DNA of 64,000 nt from positions 1,178,001-1,242,000 of the forward strand of contig NZ_CP043504.1 in assembly GCF_008365275.1 (NCBI RefSeq), in the 5' to 3' direction. The notes beneath the pieces were generated by a model that was given only the letters and a program-made list of their open reading frames with translations, ran no database searches and was not told where the DNA came from. A program made the translations under genes and the position numbers. Below, in pieces: positions 1 to 8,728 of the stretch (its first letter is position 1; every line of letters starts with the position of its first letter). Source of the DNA: Protaetiibacter larvae (GTDB taxonomy: Bacteria > Actinomycetota > Actinomycetes > Actinomycetales > Microbacteriaceae).

Positions 1-15
1 GTTCTAGATCACGGA

Positions 16-1131
16 ATGTCTGATGTTGCGTGGCGTGAGTTGTATGAGAACGATATGAGGCACGAGGAATCCCCTTGGAGATACGGGTTGGCGCGCGAGT
101 GGTTCGAGGTCGATTTCTCGGTAGACCATCCTGAATCACGCATCGGACGCTTCTGCAGGAAGGCGCTGCGGCGGGTCGTCGGATTCGACCTCGTGCACGT
201 CCTCAGGAATCGAGGGCTGATACGCAGTGCTCAGGTCGTGTGGGCTCACACCGAGCGGGAACACCTGGCAGTGGCCCTCCTCAAGTTGATCTCGCGGCCT
301 CCGTTCCCGGTCATCATCGCGCAGTCCGTTTGGTTGTACGACGAATGGTCGTCGTACGGTCGGCTCCGCCGCGCGGCCTATCGGAAGCTGTTGTCTCAAC
401 TTGCGGCTGAGACACTGCATACGGACGAAGGTGTTGAGCGGGCACGGGCTATCGATGCGAGCAGGGTGGTTGTCCGCCTACCGTTTGGGTCTTCGTACTC
501 GGCGAGCACCGAACGTGATGACCACGGCGGTCACGATACTGAACAACGGGGGGCGCGCTACGTGCTCAGCGTGGGGAACGACCGACATCGCGACTGGGCT
601 ACTTTGGTCACGGCAGCGCGGATGCTCCCTGCGACGGAATTCCGTGTGGCGTGTGATCCCGCTAAGTTCCCGCGGGTCGGGATCCCCGAGAACGTCAGTG
701 TAGGGCGAGTGAAGCGGATGTCAGAGCTCAAAGCCCTCTACCGTGGCGCTGATGCTGTGGTGCTTCCGCTCGCTCCCAATACTCATGCGTCAGGTGTGAC
801 GGTCGCGATGGAGGCAGTGCTCGAGAATGTGCCGCTCGTGACTTCGGATGTGGGCGGTCTCCGCGCGTACTTGCCAGATGCGGGCGTGGCGTACTTTCCC
901 GTGGGCGATGTCGACGCTCTGGTTCGCAGGCTCGGGGAACTGTCGTCGCTGCCCCGCGCGCTTGCCCCGAAGGGGGGCGAGGCGTTTGCGCGCGAGCGCG
1001 GATTGCTGGCTGTTGACTACGTACGGCGTCACGTCCACCTCACTCGGGCTGTTCTGGCTGGGAGAGAGCCGCCACCGCTTGTGTCCGCGTTTGCACATGT
1101 ACCAGCGCCAGAAGTGGGAGCGCCGAGATGA
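16..1131 (+). CDS. Glycosyltransferase, GT4-like (surface polysaccharide cluster)
   Basis: Probable cytoplasmic glycosyltransferase adding a sugar to a lipid-linked polysaccharide precursor. The C-terminal half has a Rossmann-like GT-B pattern: a LYRGADAVVLPL segment followed by SGVTVAMEAVLENVPLV around residues 255-275, the acidic sugar-nucleotide-binding region of GT4 enzymes, then a conserved VTSDVGG. The reading frame stays open upstream to base 1, so the true start may lie outside the window and the ATG at 16 is only the first visible one. The stop overlaps the next start as ATGA, which indicates one operon with the following polysaccharide genes. Donor and acceptor cannot be read from the sequence. 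Confidence 0.75.
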   Translation: MSDVAWRELYENDMRHEESPWRYGLAREWFEVDFSVDHPESRIGRFCRKALRRVVGFDLVHVLRNRGLIRSAQVVWAHTEREHLAVALLKLISRPPFPVIIAQSVWLYDEWSSYGRLRRAAYRKLLSQLAAETLHTDEGVERARAIDASRVVVRLPFGSSYSASTERDDHGGHDTEQRGARYVLSVGNDRHRDWATLVTAARMLPATEFRVACDPAKFPRVGIPENVSVGRVKRMSELKALYRGADAVVLPLAPNTHASGVTVAMEAVLENVPLVTSDVGGLRAYLPDAGVAYFPVGDVDALVRRLGELSSLPRALAPKGGEAFARERGLLAVDYVRRHVHLTRAVLAGREPPPLVSAFAHVPAPEVGAPR

Positions 1132-1928
1132 GCGAGACTTCCCGCCGTCGCGACGAGGCGCTCTTGACACGGGTCAAGCTGGGGTCGATTCATTGCACCC
1201 CAATCACGTGGTCGAAGACGCTCGCTGAGGTGCTTCGCCTTGTGGTCGACGATCGACCGCATCTCGTGGTCACTGTGAACATTGCGCACGTGTGGCAGGC
1301 TCGCGCCGAGCCGGATCTTCGCGCGGCGTACTCTCGTTCAACGGTGGCAACAGCGGACGGGTGGCCGGTGGTCGCAGCCATCCGCCTTCTTGGTCGGAAT
1401 CGACATCGGGTTGAGCGGGTCACGGGGGCCGACCTGGTCCCTGCTCTCGGCCGCGAGTCTCTGCGGATCGCCGTCGTCGGGGGGAAGGGGGAGAGTGCAC
1501 AGCTCGCAGCAGCGACTCTTGCGAGTGCCGGGAGGGCGACAATAGCACTGGTGGAGCAGGCGCCTCGCGAGGAGCTCGACGATTTGGACGCCAGGCGTCG
1601 GCTCGTCGATCGCATCTGCTCGAGTGACGCCGACGTCGTGTTGATTGGACTCGGGGTCCCCCGACAAGAAGCGCTCGCTCTTGAACTGATGGACGTCCTG
1701 CCGCGCGGGGTGGTCGCTTGCGTTGGGGCTGCTATCGAGTTCACCGCAGGCACTGACAGGCGCGCGCCGCGGTGGATGCGTCGCGTCGGGCTTGAATGGC
1801 TTCACCGAGTGATCCGAGAGCCTCGCAAGCTGGCGGCGCGCTACCTTCGATCGGCGCCGTACTTCCTGGTGGTTGTTGCGAGGGAGTTCTTCGCATCGCG
1901 CGCCGGGCTCGAGCGCCGCCGTGGATAA
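1128..1928 (+). CDS. WecB/TagA/CpsF family glycosyltransferase (GT26)
   Basis: GT26 enzymes transfer N-acetylmannosamine or a related sugar onto an undecaprenyl-linked intermediate of teichoic acid, enterobacterial common antigen or capsule synthesis. Family marks are the early VTVNIAHVWQA segment, TADGWP near residue 75 containing the expected catalytic Asp, and the GLGVPRQE block near residues 173-180. At 266 residues it is a normal length. The C-terminus (RRVGLEWLHRVIREPRKLAARYL) is basic and amphipathic and probably docks on the membrane, as known for TagA. Translationally coupled to the genes on both sides. Confidence 0.88.
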   Translation: MSETSRRRDEALLTRVKLGSIHCTPITWSKTLAEVLRLVVDDRPHLVVTVNIAHVWQARAEPDLRAAYSRSTVATADGWPVVAAIRLLGRNRHRVERVTGADLVPALGRESLRIAVVGGKGESAQLAAATLASAGRATIALVEQAPREELDDLDARRRLVDRICSSDADVVLIGLGVPRQEALALELMDVLPRGVVACVGAAIEFTAGTDRRAPRWMRRVGLEWLHRVIREPRKLAARYLRSAPYFLVVVAREFFASRAGLERRRG

Positions 1929-2919
1929 GACAGAGCGGACGCTCCTGTTCGACGCCCGTTCCGCGGGCAGCCTACGAATGACAGGCTGGGAGCGATATAC
2001 GCGATCCTTGGTCGGATTGGTCGTCGAGTCTGAGAGCATCGTCCTCAGGGCCACTGATCCGACCGGACCAGGTCGGTTCGTCGGTGATCTCTTGGGGATC
2101 CCCGCCGCGTCGCGAAAGCTCGACTTCGTCCACTTCCTGAGCTATCCACCCTCCCCTGCCGTTCCGCTCTCGAAGACGATCTACACGCTCTACGACATGA
2201 CGTGGTGGTCGTACCCGGAGACTGCGACCCGTCTAGGGCGCAACTACTACCGTCCACTTGCAGAAAGGGCAATGAGCGGGCGTCTCGTGCTCACCATCTC
2301 GGAGACGGTTCAATCGGAGATACTGGCGCGTTGGCCGGGTGCCAACGTGCGCATCGTCAATCCATTCGTGGAGCCTCAGCTCCCTGCGCCAGCACTGCCG
2401 CGGGGGGCGGCGCCCACGGTAGGGCATGACAGGCCGTACATCCTTGCCGTGGGTTCGCAGGAGCCTCGGAAGAACTTCGTCCGGCTGTCGGAGGGGTATC
2501 TGCGGTCGGGAGTTGCAGGCGACATCGATTTGGTCGTCGTTGGTCGGGCGGCGTGGGGCGCCGCCCCGGCGGGCGTTCAATATCTGGGCCGCGTCTCGGA
2601 TGGTGAACTTGCGAGGTTGATTGCCGGGTCGCTGGGTGTGTTTGTCCCGTCACTGTATGAGGGATTTGGGTACCCGGTCATCGAGGCGCTCGTGGCGGGA
2701 GCAGAAGTCTTCTGCTCAGATATCCCGGTCTTTCGCGAGGTAGGAGCCGAGCATGTCACGTATTTCGACCCAACGAGTATTGAGTCAATCGCGGCGGCTG
2801 TCAGGGCAGCGACGTCTTCGCGGAAGGTCGTGAGTTCGGGTTTCGTCAATCCGTTCACGCGGGAGAGAACTCGGCAGCAGCTCAAGGAGATCTACGAGGA
2901 AATCGGTGTCCGCCTCTGA
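1921..2919 (+). CDS. Glycosyltransferase family 4
   Basis: GT-B glycosyltransferase of the polysaccharide cluster. It shows YILAVGSQEPRKNF near residue 177 (start of the C-terminal nucleotide-sugar domain) and VPSLYEGFGYPVIEAL near residue 240, the acidic EGFGxxxxE donor-binding motif of GT4, followed by CSDIPVFREVG. The GTG at 1921 is chosen because it overlaps the end of the preceding gene by 8 bases and gives 332 residues; a TTG at 1873 and an ATG at 1978 are also in frame. Its end overlaps the next gene by 14 bases. The specific sugar is unknown. Confidence 0.85.
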   Translation: MDKTERTLLFDARSAGSLRMTGWERYTRSLVGLVVESESIVLRATDPTGPGRFVGDLLGIPAASRKLDFVHFLSYPPSPAVPLSKTIYTLYDMTWWSYPETATRLGRNYYRPLAERAMSGRLVLTISETVQSEILARWPGANVRIVNPFVEPQLPAPALPRGAAPTVGHDRPYILAVGSQEPRKNFVRLSEGYLRSGVAGDIDLVVVGRAAWGAAPAGVQYLGRVSDGELARLIAGSLGVFVPSLYEGFGYPVIEALVAGAEVFCSDIPVFREVGAEHVTYFDPTSIESIAAAVRAATSSRKVVSSGFVNPFTRERTRQQLKEIYEEIGVRL

Positions 2920-4240
2920 CCGTGGTTGGTTGAGCCTCGGGGAAGCTCAGCACCTGCGCCGAAGACGTATAGCGCGGCGACTAGCGGCAGCAAGCTGCGT
3001 TCTCGTGCCGTTGGATGCGATTGCCATGAGCGTTGGAGGTTTCCCGCTGCGGCTGTACATGCTGCCGCTCGGGGGGCTCATTCTCTTTAGCCTCTTCACC
3101 GGCGTCGACCGCCGCCGACCCAGCTGGATCCTTCAGCTTCTCGCCGTGCACACCGTGCTCATCCTCCTCTCGTTGTCGTGGACCTCCACGTTTGCCGATA
3201 CTTTCCAGGTCGCGCTTGGTCAGGTCTTCTTGATGCTGGGTCTTTGGGCGTTGGTCCGCAACGCGGGTCAGAACTTCTTCGGCTCGAACGACCTTCTTCG
3301 ATGGTTCCTTGTCGGGCTGGTCGGTTCCGCCGGCATCGCGGTGCTGCAGGTGGTTCTCTACTACTCCGTTGGGCTGAACCTTGGAGTGTGGGCGACGATC
3401 GTGAACGCTCCATGGGTCAGACCCAACGGGCTGACCGCTGAACCCGTGTGGGCCGGTTTGAACGCAAGCCTTGGCTTGGTGATCGTGGTATCGAATTGGC
3501 GGCAGCAGCGCAGGCGCATCACGCTCCTGGTGCTTTTCTCAGTCGTGTTGGTTCTCGCATTCTCGCGTGCGGCGTTGTTGGCCACGTTGGTGGCCGTCGC
3601 GCTCATGGGCGCGCTTCGAATTCGGCATCTCAGCAGTTCACAGTTTTCGAAAGCCGTTGCCGGGGCGCTCGTGGTGGTCGCCGGAGCGGCAGCGTTGGTC
3701 CCGATTGCACTCCAAGTGCTGCCCAGCGGGCTCCTCCAACGGTTCGATATCTCCGCGGCCCTAGGCGAGGATCGGGTGAGCGTCGACCAAGGCTCGCTGG
3801 ACTCGCGTCTTGGTATCTATCGACTCATCCTCGACAAGTGGGTGGATGCGCCCCTCTTGGGGCACGGCGGCGGGTCTCTCGCCCAGGCGGCAGTAGACGC
3901 CTCCAACGTCGCAACATACCTGGGCAGCGGAGAACTGAACGCCGGTCGTGGCTCAACAAACCTCTTCCTGACGAATCTGTATGACCTCGGTGTCATCGGA
4001 TTGGCATTGATCGGCCTGGTCGCCGCGGGGTTCGCGTATACCGGGCTCAGGATGGCGCGATCTAACTTGACACCTCTAGGGCTCGCGACGGTGATGACGT
4101 TGCAGTACTTGTCGGCAAATGGATTCCGCCTTGGCGTGACCTGGGTGGTGTTCTCGATTCTGATTGTTGCGTGGCTTGAGCACAGGTTGGACCATCGAAG
4201 AGATCCCACCGTGTCGATGTCGCTGAGGGGATTCTCGTGA
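2906..4240 (+). CDS. O-antigen ligase / Wzy-like polysaccharide polymerase
   Basis: Integral membrane protein of 444 residues with roughly ten to twelve hydrophobic segments. A large exposed loop lies near residues 285-355, containing DSRLGIYRLILDKW and GHGGGSLAQAA, then NLFLTNLYDLGVIGLALIGLV. That loop and the following helix are typical of the O-antigen ligase/polymerase superfamily, which joins lipid-linked oligosaccharide repeats outside the membrane. Polymerase versus ligase cannot be decided here. The neighbouring flippase gene, coupled by a GTGA overlap, favours a Wzx/Wzy-type pathway. GTG start at 2906 within the preceding gene. Confidence 0.82.
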   Translation: MSASDRGWLSLGEAQHLRRRRIARRLAAASCVLVPLDAIAMSVGGFPLRLYMLPLGGLILFSLFTGVDRRRPSWILQLLAVHTVLILLSLSWTSTFADTFQVALGQVFLMLGLWALVRNAGQNFFGSNDLLRWFLVGLVGSAGIAVLQVVLYYSVGLNLGVWATIVNAPWVRPNGLTAEPVWAGLNASLGLVIVVSNWRQQRRRITLLVLFSVVLVLAFSRAALLATLVAVALMGALRIRHLSSSQFSKAVAGALVVVAGAAALVPIALQVLPSGLLQRFDISAALGEDRVSVDQGSLDSRLGIYRLILDKWVDAPLLGHGGGSLAQAAVDASNVATYLGSGELNAGRGSTNLFLTNLYDLGVIGLALIGLVAAGFAYTGLRMARSNLTPLGLATVMTLQYLSANGFRLGVTWVVFSILIVAWLEHRLDHRRDPTVSMSLRGFS

Positions 4241-5412
4241 AGCGGCATCTTTCCGCGGTGGCCGGTTCTCGCGGGCTCAACTCTCTTGTACAGGCCATCG
4301 TGCTTGTGCTCGTCGCTCGAGCTGTCTCGATCCATGAGTTCGGGATATTCTCGGCCGTCATCTCGGCCCAGATTACGGTAGCGCTCGCGACTACTTTCGG
4401 GGTGCCGACGTTCGTCGGTCGTGAGTACGCACTGGGTGACCTTTCGGCTGTGAAAGCTGCGCTGCGGATCAACATGGCGTCTGCCGTTCTGCTTTTGATA
4501 GTCGTGGGAGGGGGAGCCCTGTTCTTCCCCGGTAGCGACGGACTCGTGGTGGGCCTTGCGCTGCATGGAGTGGCGCTTTCGATCGAAAAGGGAATCGAGG
4601 GGAGGCTCGCGATCGATGCTGCGCGGCGCGAGTACTTTGCAACTTCGCTCGCGTTCTGGGTGCGCGCTTCCGTCAATGTGGGGTTGTATCTGGCGTTGGT
4701 CGCGGTAGGTCAAAATGCTCTTCTCGCGTTTGGCCTCTCTCGACTTGCAGGAAGCGCCCTGTCGGCGATCGTCACGCTTGCCATGATCAAGTCACCGATC
4801 GCCCCAGTGAGCCCTCTAGCGGTGACGCTGCGCCGATTGGTGCCCGTTGGCGTCAGCGATGCGATCAATGCTCTGCGCTTTCTCGATGTCGTCGCGGTCA
4901 CGGTGTTCGGCGGCGCGGCAGCGGGGGCGGCGTACTCGGCAGCCAGCAAGGTACTCACTCCCATGGGGATCGTGGCAGGGTCGATGAGTTCAGTCGTTGT
5001 CCCGCGGGCCGCGGTCGCGAGTGATGAACGTCTGCGGCCTCTCGTCGCCAAGGTGTTCGCCGTAGCAATCGCAGGAACAGTGCCACTGCTGTTGCTGGCT
5101 CCCATCTCCGGATGGCTCATGGAGCTCGTCTTTGGTGGCGAGTACGCAGGGGAGGGAGCAGTGCTGATCGCCTTCCTCGCGAGGCTTCTTGTGGCCGTCG
5201 CGCTGCCGCTACTCGTCGCAGTCGCGATCGCTCGGCGCCTCGAAGTCAAGGTCGCCAGAAACGCCCTACTCTTCGTGCCGATCTTGCTCATTGCTGCAAG
5301 CGTGGGAGCTGCGTTCGGGGGTGCGGAAGTCGCAGCACTTCTATTGGCGGCCGTCACGTGGGCGAACCTTGTTTTCTTCGTGTTGCTGCTCAGGAGGCGA
5401 TCTTCGTCGTAG
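4237..5412 (+). CDS. Wzx-like oligosaccharide flippase
   Basis: Multi-spanning membrane protein of 391 residues, about eleven to twelve helices, of the polysaccharide-transport/MOP superfamily. It begins GSRGLNSLVQAIVLVLVARAVSIHEFGIFSAV, a common start of RfbX/Wzx flippases, and has paired halves with AYSAASKVLTPMGIV near residue 230. Predicted to move the undecaprenyl-linked oligosaccharide made by the upstream transferases across the membrane. Slightly short for the family (usually 410-480). It starts at GTG overlapping the polymerase stop (GTGA) and is followed after about 70 bases by the damaged acetyltransferase gene. Confidence 0.85.
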   Translation: MKRHLSAVAGSRGLNSLVQAIVLVLVARAVSIHEFGIFSAVISAQITVALATTFGVPTFVGREYALGDLSAVKAALRINMASAVLLLIVVGGGALFFPGSDGLVVGLALHGVALSIEKGIEGRLAIDAARREYFATSLAFWVRASVNVGLYLALVAVGQNALLAFGLSRLAGSALSAIVTLAMIKSPIAPVSPLAVTLRRLVPVGVSDAINALRFLDVVAVTVFGGAAAGAAYSAASKVLTPMGIVAGSMSSVVVPRAAVASDERLRPLVAKVFAVAIAGTVPLLLLAPISGWLMELVFGGEYAGEGAVLIAFLARLLVAVALPLLVAVAIARRLEVKVARNALLFVPILLIAASVGAAFGGAEVAALLLAAVTWANLVFFVLLLRRRSSS

Positions 5413-5484
5413 GACCATGCCGCTACGTTGTTCAGCACGAACAGACCGTGCTCGAGATCGCAATGGGGAGTGGAGAGATTGAGG

Positions 5485-6050
5485 GTGCGCTCTCAAGGCA
5501 AGTTGGCCGAGACGTGGGCCATCGCATTGCGGGGTATTGACCTCGACCAGCGGCTCCTCGAGTCTCGGCTTGGGCGCAGAAGTCGCGGGCGGGTCTTGGC
5601 GTACATCAGCGCGCGCAGCATTCGTGCGGGGTTTCTCTTCAGGCTCGCTTCAGGTCGCTGCCTAGTGCCCACCCTTGCGAGACGGCGTTTAATGAGACGG
5701 TTCGCGTGCGATGTTTCTGCGGGTGCCGCATCACGGGGAGCGTCTATCTCCCCCATCCTGTCGGGATCGTGCTGGGCCAAGGGGTTGAGGTCGGAGACGA
5801 AGTCGCGATATACCAGTCGGTCACTCTCGGTGCCGGGCGCGGGGGTGAGTACCCGAGGATCGAACGGGGAGTGACTCTCTTCGCAAACTCGGTTGTGGCT
5901 GGGGGAGTGTGTATCGGTGAAGGGACCGTCGTCGGGGCGTGTGTCTACTTGGCCAGAGACACCTCACCGAACTCGACGGTGCGGCAAGCCGCGCCTGTTG
6001 TCACAGAGACCCACCACAACGGCGAGCGGGAGACACGACGAAAGAATTAA
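5485..6050 (+). pseudogene. Serine O-acetyltransferase-like gene with a 1-base frameshift
   Basis: Two overlapping frames together make one hexapeptide-repeat acetyltransferase of the CysE/EpsC type. Frame one, from GTG 5485, encodes an N-terminal helical part (KLAETWAIALRGIDLDQRLL to RRFACDVSAG). The frame then changes at 5722-5724, and the sequence continues as CRITGSVYLPHPVGIVLGQG, the usual left-handed beta-helix start with its catalytic His, and ends with the SVTLGAG and NSVVAGGV coils. One missing base, most simply a T after GGGT at 5724, restores a 188-residue protein of normal length. A GGAGAG lies 7 bases before the GTG. A TTA codon occurs at 5689. Either a real recent inactivation or a sequencing error. 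Confidence 0.75.
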
Positions 6051-6255
6051 CTCTAGGTCGTAGGCGGGCTGCCCGATCAGGTGCGCGCAAGCTCTGAAAT
6101 GGTCGGAGTCCATCGGGTCTGTTGCTTGAGCGTTGCACGCGCGGGTGGCTCGCGTGTCCGATACTGGATGCGGCATGGAGCACCTCCGGCCGCACGATAG
6201 GTGATGCGGAACCCCTGCGCGGGTCTCGGCCGAGAGAACTCCAGGGATGGACTAG

Positions 6256-8031
6256 ATGTCACAGGCGCACCGCGGCGCACGCCGCCGCCCCACCTGGGTG
6301 CGTTGGGTTGTGCTGGCCGGCGTCGCGCTCGTGCTCGTCTGGACCGGCTGGATCGTCGTGCGCGGCCTCATCGCCCGCGACCAGCTCACCTCGGCTGTGC
6401 CTGTCGCGCACGAGCTGCGCGACACGGTGGTCGGTGGCGATGAGGGCCACGTCGACGCGCTCGTCGCCGAGCTCAAGCAGCGCGCCGCCACCGCCGCATC
6501 CATGACGCACGACCCCGTCTGGCGCGTCACCGAGTTCATCCCCTGGATCGGGCCCAACCTCACCGCCGTGCGGCAGGTCACCGAGATCGTGCAGACCCTC
6601 AGCGACACCGGCATCGATCCGCTCATCTCGGCCGCCGCCAGTTTCGACCCCGACGCCTTCGCCATCACCGACGGCCACATCGACCTCGCGCCGATCATTG
6701 CCATCCAGCCCGACGTCGCCGCCGCCAACGACGCCATGAGCGCCGCTGCCGCGCAGGCCGACGCGATCGACGTCGACGCCACCATCGGCCCGGTACGGGA
6801 CGCCGTCACCCAGCTGCTCACGCTCGTGGGCGAGGTCACCGGATCCGTCGACGCCCTCGACCGCACCGCCCACCTGCTGCCCGCCATGCTCGGCAACGAC
6901 GGGCCGCGCACCACGCTCGTGCTCATCCAGAACAACGCCGAGCTGCGCTCCTCCGGCGGCATCAGCGGCGCGCTCGCCCTCGTCACCGGCGACCACGGCG
7001 CCATCGAGTTCGGTGAGCAGGCATCCACCCGCGACTTCCCCGAGCGCGAGAGCAGCATCCTGCCCCTCGACGACGCCACCCGCACCCTCTACGGGGAGAT
7101 CACCGGCAAATTCATCCAAGACGTCAACCTCACCCCCTGGTTCGACACCAGCGCCCAGCTGGCGAAAGCCATGTGGGAAGAGCGCAAGGGCGGCACCGTC
7201 GATGCCGTCGTCGCCGTCGACCCCGTGCTGCTGTCGTACCTGCTCGACGCCACCGGGCCCGTGCAGGTGGGCGACATCATCCTCACGAGCGACAACGCCG
7301 TCTCCATCCTGCTCAGTGAGACCTACGCGCGTTACTGGAATCCGGACGACCAAGACGCCTTCTTCGCCGCCGCCGCACAAGGCGTCTTCGCGGCGCTCAC
7401 CGCACCCGACGTCAAGCCCGCCGGCATCGTCGAAGCCCTCGTGCGCGGCGGGGATGAGCGTCGCATCCGCATTTGGAACTCCCGCCCCGACGAGCAGCGC
7501 TTCGTCGACGGCACCACGCTCTCGGGAGTGCAGCCCGCGGACAACAGCGCCGGCCCCGAGCTCGGCTTCTTCCTCAACGACGGCACCGGCGCCAAGATGA
7601 ACTACTACACCGACCTCAAGGTCGAGGTGGCAGGCGGCGTCTGTCGGGCGGACGGCATCCCCAGCTACCGGGTCACCGGCACCTTCACCAACAACGCCCC
7701 CGCGGACGCCGCCACCTCCCTACCGGGGTACGTCACGGGGGATGGCGCCTTCGGCGTCGAACCCGGCAAGGTGAAGACCCTGCTCGCCGCCTACGGCCCA
7801 GTGGGGGGCATCGTGCAGGGTGCCACCCTTAATGGGGAAGAAGCGTTCGGCGTCGGCGCCATCGACCGTGGGCGGCCCGTGTTCCTGGTGCAAACCCTGC
7901 TCGCACCGGGCGAAACCGCCGTGTTCAGCGTCGACTTCAACGGAGAAGCCGGCACGCGCGGGCCGCTGAGCGTCGCCGTCACCCCGACTCTTAACGACAC
8001 CGAAACACAGCACCGGTCGCTCGTCTGCTGA
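6256..8031 (+). CDS. DUF4012 domain-containing membrane-anchored protein
   Basis: Protein of 591 residues with one N-terminal membrane helix (about residues 14-38, WVRWVVLAGVALVLVWTGWI) and a long extracytoplasmic part. The stretch from about residue 215 (GPRTTLVLIQNNAELRSSGG) through EITGKFIQDVNLTPWFDTSAQLAKAMW to VDAVVAVDPVLLSYLLDATGPV is the DUF4012 pattern. The biochemical role is not established; the family often sits near exopolysaccharide genes in actinobacteria, as here. The ATG at 6256 has only a weak AGGGA upstream. GC content is clearly higher than in the polysaccharide genes before it, so it probably belongs to the core chromosome. Confidence 0.8.
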   Translation: MSQAHRGARRRPTWVRWVVLAGVALVLVWTGWIVVRGLIARDQLTSAVPVAHELRDTVVGGDEGHVDALVAELKQRAATAASMTHDPVWRVTEFIPWIGPNLTAVRQVTEIVQTLSDTGIDPLISAAASFDPDAFAITDGHIDLAPIIAIQPDVAAANDAMSAAAAQADAIDVDATIGPVRDAVTQLLTLVGEVTGSVDALDRTAHLLPAMLGNDGPRTTLVLIQNNAELRSSGGISGALALVTGDHGAIEFGEQASTRDFPERESSILPLDDATRTLYGEITGKFIQDVNLTPWFDTSAQLAKAMWEERKGGTVDAVVAVDPVLLSYLLDATGPVQVGDIILTSDNAVSILLSETYARYWNPDDQDAFFAAAAQGVFAALTAPDVKPAGIVEALVRGGDERRIRIWNSRPDEQRFVDGTTLSGVQPADNSAGPELGFFLNDGTGAKMNYYTDLKVEVAGGVCRADGIPSYRVTGTFTNNAPADAATSLPGYVTGDGAFGVEPGKVKTLLAAYGPVGGIVQGATLNGEEAFGVGAIDRGRPVFLVQTLLAPGETAVFSVDFNGEAGTRGPLSVAVTPTLNDTETQHRSLVC

Positions 8032-8039
8032 CGTCTGTG

Positions 8040-8045
8040 TATTAT
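8040..8045 (+). promoter_or_regulatory. Candidate -10 box of the surface-protein gene
   Basis: TATTAT lies eight bases after the DUF4012 stop codon, about 80 bases before the ATG at 8125. There is no convincing -35. The implied leader of roughly 70 bases contains a small CTCGG/CCGAG inverted repeat. Position-based suggestion only. Confidence 0.35.
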
Positions 8046-8124
8046 TCACAAGTAACTTGCGCGACTGAGGGGGAACTCGGTCGTGGGTGACATTCCCGAG
8101 AGAGGCGCGCTTCGGCGTAAAACC

Positions 8125-8652
8125 ATGAAGAAGACCATCGCAACCCTGGCCGTGGCTTTCGCCCTGACTGTTGGTGGCGCTGCCACCGCCGCATTCGCCG
8201 CCCCCTACCCGCCGGCCGTGGCCCCCGGCAGCCCCGCCACCATCGTTCCCGGCGGCTCCGGTGTGGTCAACACCACCGGCTGGGACGCCACCGAGCAGGT
8301 CACCTTCACCCTCACCGGTGAAGGCGTCGGCGCGGGCAACCTGTCCGCCGCCGGTGTGAAGGCCGCCGTCACCTCCACCTCGGTCACCAAGACCGCCAGC
8401 GGTGGTGCGGCATCCGTCACCGTCACGCTTCCCGCCAACGCCACCGGCAACTACACCCTCACGGGCGTCGGCGGCACCAGCGGCCTCACCCTCACCACCA
8501 ACATCGCCGCCACCACCGCGGCCACCGGCGCCGACGTGCCCGCGTGGCTCATCTGGGGTGCCGTCGGCGCTGTCGGCCTCGGCGTGATCGCGCTCATCGC
8601 GGTCTCGGCCTCGCGTCGCACCCGCCAGGTCGCGGTCGCAGCCCAGAGCTGA
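8125..8652 (+). CDS. Small secreted surface protein with C-terminal membrane anchor
   Basis: Unrecognised 175-residue protein. It has a clear signal peptide (MKKTIATLAVAFALTVGG, probable cleavage after AAFAA), then a Thr/Gly/Ala/Val-rich beta-type region (VPGGSGVVNTTGWDATEQVT), a C-terminal hydrophobic helix from about residue 140 (VPAWLIWGAVGAVGLGVIAL) and a basic tail (SRRTRQ). The layout copies a sortase-anchored protein, but no LPXTG-like motif precedes the helix, so membrane anchoring is more likely. The ATG at 8125 is preferred over an upstream GTG at 8083 because it begins the signal peptide. It lies between DUF4012 and a strong hairpin terminator, apparently as a single gene. Confidence 0.75.
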   Translation: MKKTIATLAVAFALTVGGAATAAFAAPYPPAVAPGSPATIVPGGSGVVNTTGWDATEQVTFTLTGEGVGAGNLSAAGVKAAVTSTSVTKTASGGAASVTVTLPANATGNYTLTGVGGTSGLTLTTNIAATTAATGADVPAWLIWGAVGAVGLGVIALIAVSASRRTRQVAVAAQS

Positions 8653-8664
8653 ACCCAACCGTCG

Positions 8665-8694
8665 CGAAGGCCCCGCCGAGAGGCGGGGCCTTCG
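8665..8694 (+). terminator. Hairpin terminator after the surface-protein gene
   Basis: A perfect 13-bp stem (8665-8677 with 8682-8694) is closed by a GAGA tetraloop, 13 bases after the stop codon. The T-run is poor (CGTCGTAT), as is common in high-GC actinobacteria. Confidence 0.8.
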
Positions 8695-8715
8695 TCGTAT
8701 CCCGGCCCGGATCGA

Positions 8716-8721
8716 TACGGT
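8716..8721 (+). promoter_or_regulatory. Leaderless -10 (TACGGT) for the CPBP protease gene
   Basis: TACGGT ends 7 bases before the ATG at 8729, which places transcription start at or next to the start codon. This supports ATG 8729 over the GTG at 8720. Confidence 0.45.
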
Positions 8722-8728
8722 GGCACAC

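Noticed and set aside
5428-5874. Separate short gene before the acetyltransferase
   Set aside because: Its N-terminal part is the missing front of the acetyltransferase; a one-base change explains both pieces better than two genes.
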